Of a stretch of 64,000 nucleotides of DNA, positions 26,174-35,387 are shown piece by piece (within the stretch, counting starts at the first letter, position 1; each line of letters starts with the position of its first letter). The notes below the pieces were generated by a model. The model worked only from the letters and a program-made list of their open reading frames with translations. It was not told the origin of the DNA and did not search any database. The DNA is taken from contig CAWDCL010000002.1 of NCBI GenBank assembly GCA_963800865.1, forward strand, positions 186,001 through 250,000, in the 5' to 3' direction. This stretch comes from JALOKP01 sp963800865 (GTDB lineage Bacteria; Acidobacteriota; Polarisedimenticolia; J045). Position numbers and translations under genes: made by a program.

Positions 26174-29100
26174 TCATGGGCAGGGAGAGGCGTTCGGTCG
26201 CGGCTGCCCGTTGGACGCGAAGCCGAGCGGTCCCTCGCCGACCGAGTTCTCTCCGGAAACGAGGTAAGAGTGCATCTGGCCGGGAGGCGGGGACGTCGTG
26301 TCGAGCGCCCCGGCGGTCAGGACGTTCTCATACAGGCAGTTCCCGTACGAATCCGCGACCCCGTCGTGATTCGCATCGGGCAGCACGCCCCCCGTGCGAC
26401 GGTAGACGTCGTACATCGTGGCGCAGCCGAGAGCGGTCCACTCGAAATGGATCCGGTCCGCGAAGAGCAGCGTGATGGCCGGCGAGGGGGGGGCCGCGAG
26501 GCACGCGTCGCATTCGCACGACCCTCCGGCGCCGGCGGGAAGGCACTGCGTCCCGGCCGGGCAGTCACCGTTGCACAGGGGCCCGTCCGCGTCACCGCAG
26601 GGGACCGGCGGCAGGGCGCACGAGCACCCGTCGCCGACGATGTCCGGCGTGCAGCGCAGGCCGTTCGCGCAGTTCCCGTTGCAGGCCGGGCCGGTCTGCT
26701 GGCCGCAGTCCAGGATCGGCGGCGCGCAGTAGCAGCTTCCGGTGCCGGCGGTGCAGACGTCGTCGCCGGGGCAGTCACCGCCGCAGGTCGGATACGCCGT
26801 CTGTCCGCACGGCGTCGTCTCGGGCTCGCACCGGCAGAACGCTCCGCTCGCGTCGGTTGAGCAGACCTGGCCCGCAGGACAGCTCCCGCCGCACTCCGGG
26901 GCGCCCGAAGCGGTGCAAGGGACCGGCGGCTCGCCCTGGCAGAAGCACTCGTTGGCCGACGCGTCGAAGCCGCAGCGCTGCCCGGCCGGGCAGTCGCCGC
27001 CGCACTCCGGCGCGGTGCTCTGCGCGCACGGGGCGGCCTTGCAGAGGCAGCCGCCGGTCGCGCCCGGAACGCACTCCTCGCCGTCCGCACAGCGCCCGTC
27101 GCACGCCGGGGCCGTTGCCCCGCCGCAGGCGACGTCGAGCGGAGCGCAAACGCACGATCCGCCGGCGCCGGAACGGCAGTACTGCGATGGGCCGCACGAC
27201 CCCGCGCAGCGCGGGGCGGAGGCCGTTCCGCAGGACGGCTGTTCCGCGACGCAGCGGCACGAGCCGGCGACGTCCGCGCACGCGTAGCCGGTCTCGCAGA
27301 CGCCGCCGCAGACGGGCGCCGTGGACCGTTCGCACGGCACCTGATCGGGCTCGCACGTGCAGTCCGGTCCGGAGGTTCCGGCGTAGGCCTCGCAGTGGCT
27401 GCCCGTCGGGCAGGTCCCCGCGCACTGCGGTCCCAGTGCGGAGCCGCACGCCGGGAGCGGCTTGCAGAGGCAGCTGTTCGACGACGCATCGAGGCTGCAG
27501 AGCGAGTCCGGCGGACATTCCCCGTCGCACCAGGGACCCGGTCCGCCGCAGGCTGTCGCTCCGTTCACGCACACACAGGCGCCGTAGAGGTCCTGCGTGC
27601 ACTCCTTGCCGGTCGTTGGGCAGGTCCCGTGGCACGCCCCGCCGGTGCAGGCGCCGTTCGCGCAGCGGTCGCCGGACGAGCAGGGGTTGCCATCCTCGCA
27701 TGGCGCGGTGTTGTTGGCGTGCACGCAACTGCCGCCGCTGCAGGTGTCGTCCGTGCAGGCGTTGGCATCGCTGCAGTCGATCGGCGTGCCGACGCAGGTC
27801 CCGCCGCTGCAGGCGTCGCCGGTGGTGCAGGCGTTGCCGTCGCTGCAGGGGCCGTTCGTCGAGACGGAGGCGCTGTCGTTCGCGGGATTGTCGTCCGCGG
27901 TATCGGTGGACACGCTCGCGCCGTTCGTGATCGGCCCCGAGGTATTGGCGGAGACGTCGATCCGAACCGTCGCGTTCGCGCCGGGCGCGATGTCCCCCAG
28001 GGTGCAGACGACGGTCTGCCCGCCCTTGCAGCTCCCCTGGCTGGGCGTGGCCGAGAGGTACGCCACCGAGCTGGGCAGCGGGTCGCGCAGGACGACGTTC
28101 CGCGCCGCGCCGGCGCCGAGGTTGTCGGCCTTGAGGTCGTAGGTCAGCAGCTGGCCGGTCGCGACGCACGGCTGACGAGCCGTCTTGGTCAGCGCCAGGT
28201 CGGTGGCCGGATAGACGCGGCAGTCGATCGCGATCGAGAGCAGGTAGTCCCCGGGCGGGGGCCCGGAGACGCGCGCGTAGTAGTTGCCGGCCGTGCGGAC
28301 GCGGTAGACGATCGCCTCTCCGGGCGAGTGGGGCGTCGTTGCCACCAGGCTGCCGGAGCCGGGAGTCGTGCTCGACGCGGCGTTCGGGTCGTTGACCGAG
28401 ACCAGCGTCGCGCCGCTCGCGTCGAGCAGGGCGAGCGCGGCGTTGACCGGCGTCGCGTCGCGCAGCGGGTCGGCGTCGAGCCCGACCAGGATCAGGTCTC
28501 CCGCGTTGGCCGCGAAACGGAAGAGGTCGGCGTCGCTCGTCGACCCGAACGCGCCGCGGTGGTAGTGGCTCGCCGCGAAGTTCGCCGAGGCGAGCGTGTC
28601 GTTCGGCTCCGCTTCCGCCGTCGCTGCCCCGGACGACGGCTGCACGGCGGCGTAGAGCCGGTACGGTTCGGCGGCGACGGTCGTCGAGCGGTGATTCACG
28701 CGCGCGAACAGCTCGGATCCCGTGGCGATCGCCCCCTCGACGTTGGGCGCGAGGGCGCCGAAGAAGGAGTCGTTGTCGGCGTCGTCGTATTCCCGGGTGT
28801 CGGCGGTGGTCGTGATCCGCAGGTCGAAGTCGGAGGAGTTCGCCGCCACGCCGTCGACGACCGCGAAGACGCGCGAGCCGGAGAGCGGCGCGCCAAGCCC
28901 GAAGAAGTCGGCGTCCCCGGCAGGGCTGATCGTGCCGGTCGCCGGGCACGCGCGCGCGCCGGCCGATGCCGGCGTGTCGTTGGGCTCGGCCTCGCGCTGG
29001 CAGCGCTCGACCTCGATCGTGAACGCGCTTCCCGCCGCCGACGACGCGTTCTCGTCGACGTAGGCGAAGACGGTCTGCCCGGCGGAGAGCGAGAGGCAGG

Positions 29101-29536
29101 GGACCTCCTCCGCGGTGCCGGTGATGTCCCGGTTGGCGGCGGCCAGGCAGGACGTGACGGTCAGCGGCGGCGTCCCCGTCGTGGGACAGCTGCCGGCGAC
29201 GTAGAGGACGACATTCGCCCCGGCGGCGTAGCCGGTGACGCGGAAGGAATAGGCTCCCGCCGCGGGCGCCTGGAACCGGTAGACCGCGTCGCGCCCGGCC
29301 GCCGTCGATGGCACCTGCCCGACGCCCCCGAAACAGGCGCCCCCCGAGAGCTGGTAGTCGTTCTTGGCTTCGACTGTCGTGCCGCCGAACGGCTGGTCGA
29401 GGACGAGGGCCTGCGGCGCCGTGCAGAAGTCGTTCGCCGGCGGCGCCAGCGGTGACTCGGCGAGGGCCGGCGAGGCCAGACCGACGATTGCGGCGGTGAT
29501 CGCGGCGCGAACGACCGCCCCGGCAGGACCTCCCAT
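26174..29536 (-). CDS. Secreted surface protein: pre-peptidase-like and DUF11 domains plus ten six-Cys repeats
   Basis: 1,120 residues. A signal peptide (AITAAIVGLASPALA) precedes three beta-sandwich modules of pre-peptidase C-terminal type (EAEPNDTLASANF, DADLFRF). A DUF11 module follows (ATDLALTKTARQPCVATGQL, then LTYDLKADNLGAGAARNVVL). Next are CTDD-like Cys repeats (CSDANACTDDTCSGGSCV) and ten tandem repeats of about 30 residues with spacing C-x6-C-x-G-x-C-x5-C-x6-9-C-x-C. It ends in an FN3-like module with YLVSGENSVGEGPLG that recurs in the protein at 38325. ATG at 29536 is 37 bp after the CHAT stop, behind GGAGGGGG. It is probably an extracellular, disulfide-rich rod; adhesion or being the substrate of the CHAT protease are both possible. 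Confidence 0.85.
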   Translation of the reverse strand: MGGPAGAVVRAAITAAIVGLASPALAESPLAPPANDFCTAPQALVLDQPFGGTTVEAKNDYQLSGGACFGGVGQVPSTAAGRDAVYRFQAPAAGAYSFRVTGYAAGANVVLYVAGSCPTTGTPPLTVTSCLAAANRDITGTAEEVPCLSLSAGQTVFAYVDENASSAAGSAFTIEVERCQREAEPNDTPASAGARACPATGTISPAGDADFFGLGAPLSGSRVFAVVDGVAANSSDFDLRITTTADTREYDDADNDSFFGALAPNVEGAIATGSELFARVNHRSTTVAAEPYRLYAAVQPSSGAATAEAEPNDTLASANFAASHYHRGAFGSTSDADLFRFAANAGDLILVGLDADPLRDATPVNAALALLDASGATLVSVNDPNAASSTTPGSGSLVATTPHSPGEAIVYRVRTAGNYYARVSGPPPGDYLLSIAIDCRVYPATDLALTKTARQPCVATGQLLTYDLKADNLGAGAARNVVLRDPLPSSVAYLSATPSQGSCKGGQTVVCTLGDIAPGANATVRIDVSANTSGPITNGASVSTDTADDNPANDSASVSTNGPCSDGNACTTGDACSGGTCVGTPIDCSDANACTDDTCSGGSCVHANNTAPCEDGNPCSSGDRCANGACTGGACHGTCPTTGKECTQDLYGACVCVNGATACGGPGPWCDGECPPDSLCSLDASSNSCLCKPLPACGSALGPQCAGTCPTGSHCEAYAGTSGPDCTCEPDQVPCERSTAPVCGGVCETGYACADVAGSCRCVAEQPSCGTASAPRCAGSCGPSQYCRSGAGGSCVCAPLDVACGGATAPACDGRCADGEECVPGATGGCLCKAAPCAQSTAPECGGDCPAGQRCGFDASANECFCQGEPPVPCTASGAPECGGSCPAGQVCSTDASGAFCRCEPETTPCGQTAYPTCGGDCPGDDVCTAGTGSCYCAPPILDCGQQTGPACNGNCANGLRCTPDIVGDGCSCALPPVPCGDADGPLCNGDCPAGTQCLPAGAGGSCECDACLAAPPSPAITLLFADRIHFEWTALGCATMYDVYRRTGGVLPDANHDGVADSYGNCLYENVLTAGALDTTSPPPGQMHSYLVSGENSVGEGPLGFASNGQPRPNASPCP

Positions 29537-29573
29537 GGCGCCCCCTCCGGCGAGGCCGCCGGGTGGCCCGGCG

Positions 29574-32462
29574 TCACTCTCGCTGCTGGGAAGGACGCCC
29601 TCGCGGAGGATTCGTACTAGTCCCCTCGGCCGGGGATCCGTCGACGGGACCGCCGACCAGGACGAAGGGAGCCCAGTAGAGCGGCGACTCGGCGAGCGGT
29701 ACCCCCGCGGGATCGCGCAGCGCCCCGCGGCGCAGGTCGCCGATCGTGGCGAGCTGGCGCGGCGCAGCGCCTCGGCCGCGTCCTGGCCGTCGACCTGCAG
29801 CGCCCGCTGGAAGCGCGTCATGACGTCGCGGCCAACGTCGTCGGCAACCCGCCAGAGCGAGACGACGAGGCTCGCCGCGCCGGCGTGCAGGAAAGCGCGA
29901 GAGAGACCGCTGACGCCGTCCCCGCTGATCGCCCCGAGCCCGGTCTGGCACCCGGACAACACGACGAGGTCCGCGTCGAGCGGAATGTCGAGCACCTCCC
30001 GCGCGGTCAGCCGGCCGTCGGTAGCGGTGGCGGGCGCAGCGTGGACGATCGGCGCGGCGTCGACGCCCGGCCCCGCAGCGAGCGCGAGGTAGCTGGCCAG
30101 CGGAGCGTCCTCGCGCACGACGGCATGAGCCGCGATGTGCACGACGGAACGGCCCGGGGCCAGCGCGCGCACGCGATCCTCGCTGGCCCCGGTGCCGGTC
30201 AGCAGGGTGGCGGCGGTTGCGGGAAAGAGTGCCGCGACGGCCCGCGCCTCGGCCTCGGCGGATGGCAGGTCGGGAAGCTCCCGCGCGTCACCCTGGCCCG
30301 GCGCAGTCCGCGAGCGAGGGTTTCCGACCGCGAGCACGCTCGCCGGCCGGCGCGGGGCGCCGCCGCGCCGCGCCGCCACCTCGCGCAGCGCTCCGATCGA
30401 CGGCGCGTAGGAGAGCGCGAAGCGCTCGACGAGATACATCCCGTCCGGGCCGACGAGGCACGCGAAGGGCAGCAGGAAGAGCGGACCGTGCGGGACGATG
30501 ACGACGCGGAAAGCGCCGCCCCGCGGCAGCGCGTCGGCCACGGGTGCGACGAGCCGCGCGTACAGCGTCCGCAGCGCCGCCCGGGCGACGTCCGTCGTGC
30601 CGGCGGCGGGTGGCGCGTCCCCGTCTCCTCCCAGCGCGCGGCGCAGGGCGGCGATCTGCCGCGCGAGTTCGGCGGCGCCGGCCGGGATCGCGGCACTCCG
30701 CACCGTGCCTTCGGCGTCGATGGCGAACACGACACTTCGCTCGGAACCGGTGGAGTACTCGAGAACGGTCGCGCCCGTCCGGCGCGCGAAGGCGCGGATC
30801 TCGGCCACGGTGGCCGGGGGGGCGAGCGCCGGGCTGGCCACGTGCGCCGGTAGATCCCGGCGCGACTCCGCCGCGCGCGCCGGACGCCGCGCTCGCGATC
30901 AGGTCGATCAGCGCGCGCGCCCGCGCCCGCTCGCTGACCTCGAGGGCTTCCTCGGGGCGACCCAACTCGACCAGGAGATCGACCGCTTCCGCGTAGGCCT
31001 CCTGCTTGTCCTCCATGAACCCGGCCTTCGCCTCGTCGCTGGGCTCGACGCCCGCGCGCAGCGACTCGACCAGCTCGAGCGCGGCGACGAGGGAGCGCCG
31101 TGCTTCCTCGCGGCGCCCGGCCATCCGCTCGACCTTGGCGCGGCGGAAGAGCGCGACCCATCGCATCGCCGGGTTCCCGACCGCGTCTGCGGCCTCGACC
31201 GCCTCCGCCGCGCATCGGTGGGCGGCCTCGAGCCGGCCGCGCCGGGCTTCCAGCAGCGCGAGGTCGGAGAGCAGCAGGCTCTCGTACGGAAGGGCGATCT
31301 CGCGCTCCGACGCCCGCGCCCGCTCGTAGGTGGCCAGCGCGAGGTCGAGCTCGCCGCACCGCTCGTGGAGCCGCGCCAGGTCGTACTCCGCGAAGGCCAG
31401 CGGCCGGCGCTCACCGATCTCCTCCCATTGTGCGATCGCCGCGCGGTAGGACTGCTTGGCATCCTCGAGGCGGCCCAGCGTCGCCTCGGCCCTGGCCCGG
31501 CGCGCGTGGTTCCACGCCGCCTCGCGCAGGTTCCCCTCGCTCTCGCAGTACGCGGCCAGCTCCTGGTACGCCGCGATCGCCGCGTGGTAGCGCCCCGCCT
31601 GGCGGTCGACGTTGGCGAGCAGGTGCCGGACCTTCATCTCGAGCGCGCGGTTGCCGGCGGTCTGCGCGAGGCGCAGCGCCTCTTCGAGCGGCACGCGCGC
31701 CTCCCCGGGCGCCTCCTGGAACATCCACCCGATCGCCAGGTGATCGAGGGCGACGACGCGCTGCTCGAGATCGCCGGACCGATCGGCGGCGGCCAGCGCG
31801 CGGCGGAACGCCGCCATCGCGGGGGAGAACGCGCGCCGGTCGAGATGAACGAGGCCCGCGGCGACCTCCGTCGTCGCCGTCCCGGAGAGATCCGCCGCGC
31901 GCTCCTGGAGCGCCAGTGCCTGCGCGTAGAGCGCGAGCGCCTCGTCGTAGCGCCCCTGCTTGAAGGGGATGCGTCCGAGGCGGACGAGCGTGGTCGCCTC
32001 GCCCTGCCGGTCGCCGAGCACGCGCTGCTGGGCGAGTGCCCGTCGCAGCAGCCGCTCGGCGGACGCATACTCGGCGCGCGACCAGAACGCGGTCCCGGCA
32101 TCCGACAGCGCGCACGCCTCGCGCCCGCGGTCGCCGAGCGCGCGGGCGATCGCCAACGCCTCGGCCCGGCGCACCTCGGCCGCCGTCGGGTTGCCCAGCC
32201 CGTCCTGCACGCGCGCCAGCGCGGCCAGCGCGTCCGACTCGGCCGCGCGGTCTCCCGCCGCGCGCGCCTGCTTCAGTGCCCTCCCGAGGAGCACGTCCGC
32301 GCTGCGGTAGGCCTCGGCCCGGCGGAGTGCCTCCCCCTGGGCGAGGAGAGGCGGGCCGGTGACCTCGACGGCATCCGCCTCGCGCGCGCCGTTCGAGAGG
32401 ACCGCCATCGCGCCGAGAAGCAGCGTTGCCGCCGCGGCCCGAACGAGCGGCCGCCGGCTCAC
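29574..32462 (-). CDS. Secreted TPR-CHAT (caspase-like) protease (two frameshifts)
   Basis: About 962 residues when joined across shifts near 30875 and 29765. A signal peptide (VRAAAATLLLGAMAVLSNG) is followed by some 550 residues of tetratricopeptide helices such as GRYDEALALYAQALALQERA and RYHAAIAAYQELAAYCESEG. The C-terminal CHAT domain begins at FRVVIVPHGPLFLLPFACLV. The His-Cys dyad is visible: His in VVHIAAHAVV (codon 30127-30125) and Cys in VVLSGCQTGLGAISGDG (29950-29948). SLWRVAD and SPLYWAPFVLVG close the fold. CHAT domains are caspase-clan cysteine peptidases usually switched on through the TPR part. Its GTG start overlaps the anti-sigma stop (GTGA). Confidence 0.88.
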
Positions 32463-33112
32463 GGCGCGCCGCCTCGATCGAGCTCTGCCAGCCAGCGCTT
32501 CGCCTCCGCGCGCACGCTCTCGTCGCCCTGCCCGGCGAGGCGCACCAACTCCCGGCGCGCGTCCGCCGTGCGGCCGACGCGCATCCGGCTCACGGCCAGG
32601 TAGAGCCGCGCACGATCATCGGCCGGGTGGGCGAGGACGTACGACTCCAGCGCGACCTCGGCGGCGTCGAAGCGTCCGGCTCGATAGTGCTCCATCGCCA
32701 CGGCGAGTTCGCCGCTGCCGTCGTCTCCACGCCAGACGAGATCGGCTCCCGCGGCCGCCCGGCGCTCGGGAAGCAGCGCGTACAGGCCGAGCGCGGCGCA
32801 GGCCGTGATCGCCGCGGCCAGCGCCCAGGCCGCGGTCCGGCGCGAACGCGGCCTTGCCGCCGGACGCGCTGGCGGCGGCGCAGGCCGGGTCTCGTCGCCG
32901 CGCAGCGCGACGACGAACTCCCGGGCGTCGCGCGCCAGCTCGAGGCACACGGGACAGGTCGCGAGGTGCTCGCGGATTCCGTCCGCTTCGGCTTCTTCGA
33001 GCGCGCCCCGATAGAACGCCAGGAGCCGCCCCTCGCCGGGGCACGCCCCGGCCGGCGGCAGGCTCGCCGCCGCGCGCTTCAGATCGTCGCCGTCGTCGTG
33101 CTGCGCCGTCAT
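32459..33112 (-). CDS. Membrane anti-sigma factor with zf-HC2 zinc finger
   Basis: A 217-residue protein with the three parts of a transmembrane anti-sigma factor. The N-terminal zinc finger is IREHLATCPVCLELARD (HxxxCxxC, about residue 45). One membrane span (AAWALAAAITACAALGLYAL) lies near residue 110. The outer domain has TPR-like helices (EHYRAGRFDAAEVALESYVL and YLAVSRMRVGRTADARRELV). It would hold the sigma factor at the membrane and release it on an outside signal. ATG at 33112 overlaps the sigma stop (ATGA), and its own stop overlaps the CHAT start, so the three genes are coupled. Confidence 0.88.
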   Translation of the reverse strand: MTAQHDDGDDLKRAAASLPPAGACPGEGRLLAFYRGALEEAEADGIREHLATCPVCLELARDAREFVVALRGDETRPAPPPARPAARPRSRRTAAWALAAAITACAALGLYALLPERRAAAGADLVWRGDDGSGELAVAMEHYRAGRFDAAEVALESYVLAHPADDRARLYLAVSRMRVGRTADARRELVRLAGQGDESVRAEAKRWLAELDRGGAP

Positions 33113-33705
33113 GAGGCCGTCTCTCCCGTCCGCGCCGCGAACCGGCGGCGCAGCGACTCCTTGGCCTGGGCGATGTGGTTGCGCACGGTGTGCACCGAGA
33201 GCTGGAACGTCGCCGCGATCTCCTCGTACGACAGCTCGTCGCGCACGCGCAGCAGCAGGCACTGCCGCTGGCGTGGCGGAAGCTGCGCCAGCGCGTCGCG
33301 CAGGGCGACGATCCGCCGGGCGTGCGTTTCCTCCTCCTCGAGCCGCGCGGCGAGGTGGGGCGACGGCGGGTCGCCGGCGAGCTCCAGCCCGCCGACCTCC
33401 CTGCGGTTCCGCGCCCACCAGGTCTTCGTCGCGGTCGTGCGGACGTTGCGGGCTATCGCGAAGAGCCAGGGGACGAACCGTTCCTCGTCGTGGAGCTGCT
33501 GCACGCTGGTGTAGACGAGGGTGAGCGCCTTTTGTACCAGGTCCTGCGCTTCGTCGCGGGGCCACGGCCCGAGCGCGAAGTAGCCCAGGAGCCGCGGCCG
33601 CAGGAGCGCGTCGAGCGCTTCGGCCGCACCGGACTCTCCCGCCCGCAGGCGGCGAACCCCCTCCACCAGCCGGGCCTCGAGCGGATCGACGATCTCACCA
33701 CTCAC
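33109..33705 (-). CDS. ECF sigma factor heading the CHAT locus
   Basis: About 198 residues. Region 2 has YFALGPWPRDEAQDLVQKAL and DEERFVPWLFAIARNVRTT; region 4 has LPPRQRQCLLLRVRDELSYE and EIAATFQLSVHTVRNHIAQA. It pairs with the zf-HC2 anti-sigma gene that overlaps it by four bases. The GTG at 33705 (VSGEIVDPLEARL) is chosen because residues before it are Arg-rich and unlike the family; no strong ribosome site is visible, so the start is uncertain. It presumably drives the whole locus down to 23278. Confidence 0.88.
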   Translation of the reverse strand: MSGEIVDPLEARLVEGVRRLRAGESGAAEALDALLRPRLLGYFALGPWPRDEAQDLVQKALTLVYTSVQQLHDEERFVPWLFAIARNVRTTATKTWWARNRREVGGLELAGDPPSPHLAARLEEEETHARRIVALRDALAQLPPRQRQCLLLRVRDELSYEEIAATFQLSVHTVRNHIAQAKESLRRRFAARTGETAS

Positions 33706-33970
33706 GGTCGGTGAGTGTACGCCGCGCGGGAGGCGCGACGATGCGTTGGCCCGGCGGCGGAGACGGGCGACGCGTCGCAAGCGCTGTTCGTATTAGTTCG
33801 CAATGGCTCGCCCTGCCGATCGTGCCCAGGTCGGTGCGCAGAAAGGATGCCCTCCGCTCGAACGTGGGGCCGTGGCTGCGCTGGGATCCAGGCGAATCCC
33901 GCGTCGGCAACGGGTGCCTGTCGATCGGTCGTCGCGTGCTGCCGCTCGTCGAGTCAGATTTCCGCCGGCG
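33706..33970. promoter_or_regulatory. Divergent region upstream of the sigma operon
   Basis: A gap between the leftward sigma operon and the rightward small gene pair. It should hold the operon promoter, possibly sigma-autoregulated. The AT-richest bit is GTTCGTATTAGTTCG at 33786-33800. I see no clear paired -35/-10. Confidence 0.35.
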
Positions 33971-34198
33971 ATGAAGACGACCTGGTACTTCGAGACCGTG
34001 GTCCTGAGGCGCCGCCCGTACATCCTGCGGGAGTGGTGTGAGCGCGCGCTCGAGGCGCCCGACCGGGTCGCCCGGCAGCCGGACGGCCGGATCCGGTTCT
34101 GGCTTTACGTGCCGGAACTCGGAAAGTATCTTCGCGTGGTGACGCTCCCCGACGGCGAGACGATCCACAACGCTTTCCCCGACCGGGGCGCGAACTGA
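33971..34198 (+). CDS. Small protein (DUF4258-like) paired with DUF2283
   Basis: A 75-residue protein: MKTTWYFETVVLRRRPYIL, EWCERALEAPDRVARQPDGR, FWLYVPELGKYLRVVTLPDG, ending ETIHNAFPDRG. The helix-then-beta-hairpin arrangement with a conserved HNAFPD end resembles the small proteins commonly found directly upstream of DUF2283 genes and often annotated DUF4258 or hypothetical. A longer frame opens at 33803, but its first 56 residues are Arg-rich and unlike the family. The DUF2283 gene follows after 9 bp. A toxin-antitoxin-like module is possible but not established. Confidence 0.6.
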   Translation: MKTTWYFETVVLRRRPYILREWCERALEAPDRVARQPDGRIRFWLYVPELGKYLRVVTLPDGETIHNAFPDRGAN

Positions 34199-34207
34199 GA
34201 GGCCGAC

Positions 34208-34408
34208 ATGCGGCTCCACTACGACGCCTCCACCGACTCGCTCTACATCGAACTGTCGCCGCGGCCCGGAGCCGATGCGAGAGAGATCGCGGACGGGGTC
34301 GTGCTCGACCTGGATGCGTCGGGTGCCCCGGTCGGCATCGACATTCAGCACGCCAGCCGCGTGATCGACTTGACGCGCCTCGAGACGCACGGCGTCCCGG
34401 TCGGCTGA
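34208..34408 (+). CDS. DUF2283 family protein
   Basis: A 66-residue DUF2283 protein: MRLHYDASTDSLYIELSPRP, EIADGVVLDLDASGAPVGID, IQHASRVIDL. These small proteins, of unknown activity, almost always sit beside a partner gene, here the 75-aa protein upstream. ATG at 34208 follows GAGAGG. Its stop shares a base with the ATG of the SGNH hydrolase (TGATG). Confidence 0.85.
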   Translation: MRLHYDASTDSLYIELSPRPGADAREIADGVVLDLDASGAPVGIDIQHASRVIDLTRLETHGVPVG

Positions 34409-35310
34409 TGGCCTCCGGCCGCAGGCCCGGGACGACGAAGCGCGCCCTGCCCGCCGCACCCCCCTCCCTCGCCACCGCCCTGGCCCACGGCAGGCGCCAG
34501 GCGACCGCCGCCATCGCGGCCCGGTCGCGCCGCAAGCGTGCGCGCGGCGCCTCCGCCGGCCTGCTCGTCGCCGAGGGCGATTCGTGGTTCGACTACCCGT
34601 TCCACGACATCCTCGGCGTGCTCGAGGACCGCTTCCGCTTCGAGGTCGAGTCGGTCGCGCACCGCGGCGACTCGGCCGAGGAGATGGCCTACGACGCGAC
34701 GCAGCCGGCGCAGCTGGCGCGGACCTTCGAGCGGCTCGCCCGGACCGGTCGCAGCCCGCGCGCGATCCTGCTCTCCGCCGGCGGGAACGACATCGCCGGG
34801 GCGGAGTTCCGGGTCCTGCTCAACCACCGCGACTCCGGCCTCCCGCCGCTCAGCGAGGCGATCCTCCGCGGCCTGGTCGACGAGCGGCTGCGCTGGTCGC
34901 TGGCCAGCATCTGCGCCGCGACGACCGAGCTGGCGCGGCACTACTTCGGCGCCCTCGTGCCGCTCGTCGTCCACGGCTACGACTACCCCGTGCCCGACGG
35001 CCGCGGCTACCTCGGCGGCTTCTGGCTGCTGCCGGGGCCGTGGCTCGAGCCCGGCTTCCGCCAGAAGGGGTACCGCGACCTCGCCCAGCGGGCCGCGATC
35101 GCGCGCGCGCTGATCGACCGCTTCAACGGCGTGCTGGAGGCGCTGCCCGGGGAGCGCGGGCTCGGGCACCTGCACTACGTCGACCTGCGCGGGACGCTCT
35201 CCGGCGAGCTGGCGGGCGGGCGGTACCGCCGCTCCTGGGAGAACGAGCTGCATCCGACCGCGCGCGGGTTCGAAGCCGTCGCCAGGCGGATCGCGGCGGC
35301 GATCCCGTAG
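34408..35310 (+). CDS. SGNH/GDSL-type hydrolase
   Basis: A 300-residue esterase-like protein without a signal peptide. Block I is VAEGDSWFDYPFHDIL (Ser in GDSW near residue 58), block III ILLSAGGNDIAGAEF (GGND) and block V ENELHPTARGFEAVARRI (HP with the His about 20 residues from the end). GDSWF is the variant seen in a bacterial clade of SGNH proteins rather than in secreted GDSL lipases. The Arg/Lys-rich first 45 residues are not conserved, so an internal start is possible. It overlaps the DUF2283 stop by one base. Substrate unknown. Confidence 0.8.
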   Translation: MASGRRPGTTKRALPAAPPSLATALAHGRRQATAAIAARSRRKRARGASAGLLVAEGDSWFDYPFHDILGVLEDRFRFEVESVAHRGDSAEEMAYDATQPAQLARTFERLARTGRSPRAILLSAGGNDIAGAEFRVLLNHRDSGLPPLSEAILRGLVDERLRWSLASICAATTELARHYFGALVPLVVHGYDYPVPDGRGYLGGFWLLPGPWLEPGFRQKGYRDLAQRAAIARALIDRFNGVLEALPGERGLGHLHYVDLRGTLSGELAGGRYRRSWENELHPTARGFEAVARRIAAAIP

Positions 35311-35387
35311 CGGGAACGAGCGCGCGCGTTCCGGCTTGACGCTCCCCGGGCCCGCTCGTACGCTTCGAAACGGGAGGAGACGCGGCG

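Noticed and set aside
26742..27287. Regular repeats on the plus strand (Pro/His/Gln-rich frame)
   Set aside because: They are the complement of the six-Cys repeats, not a separate feature and not a CRISPR array; unit length varies and there are no unique spacers.
27395..29455. A 686-codon plus-strand frame opposite the Cys-repeat protein
   Set aside because: Arg/Val/Gly-rich shadow; the Cys-repeat frame on the other strand is plainly the coding one.
29574..33705. Type III-E CRISPR (Craspase) association of the CHAT protein
   Set aside because: No Cas7-11-like gene or CRISPR array is present, and this protein has a signal peptide, so a CRISPR role is unsupported.
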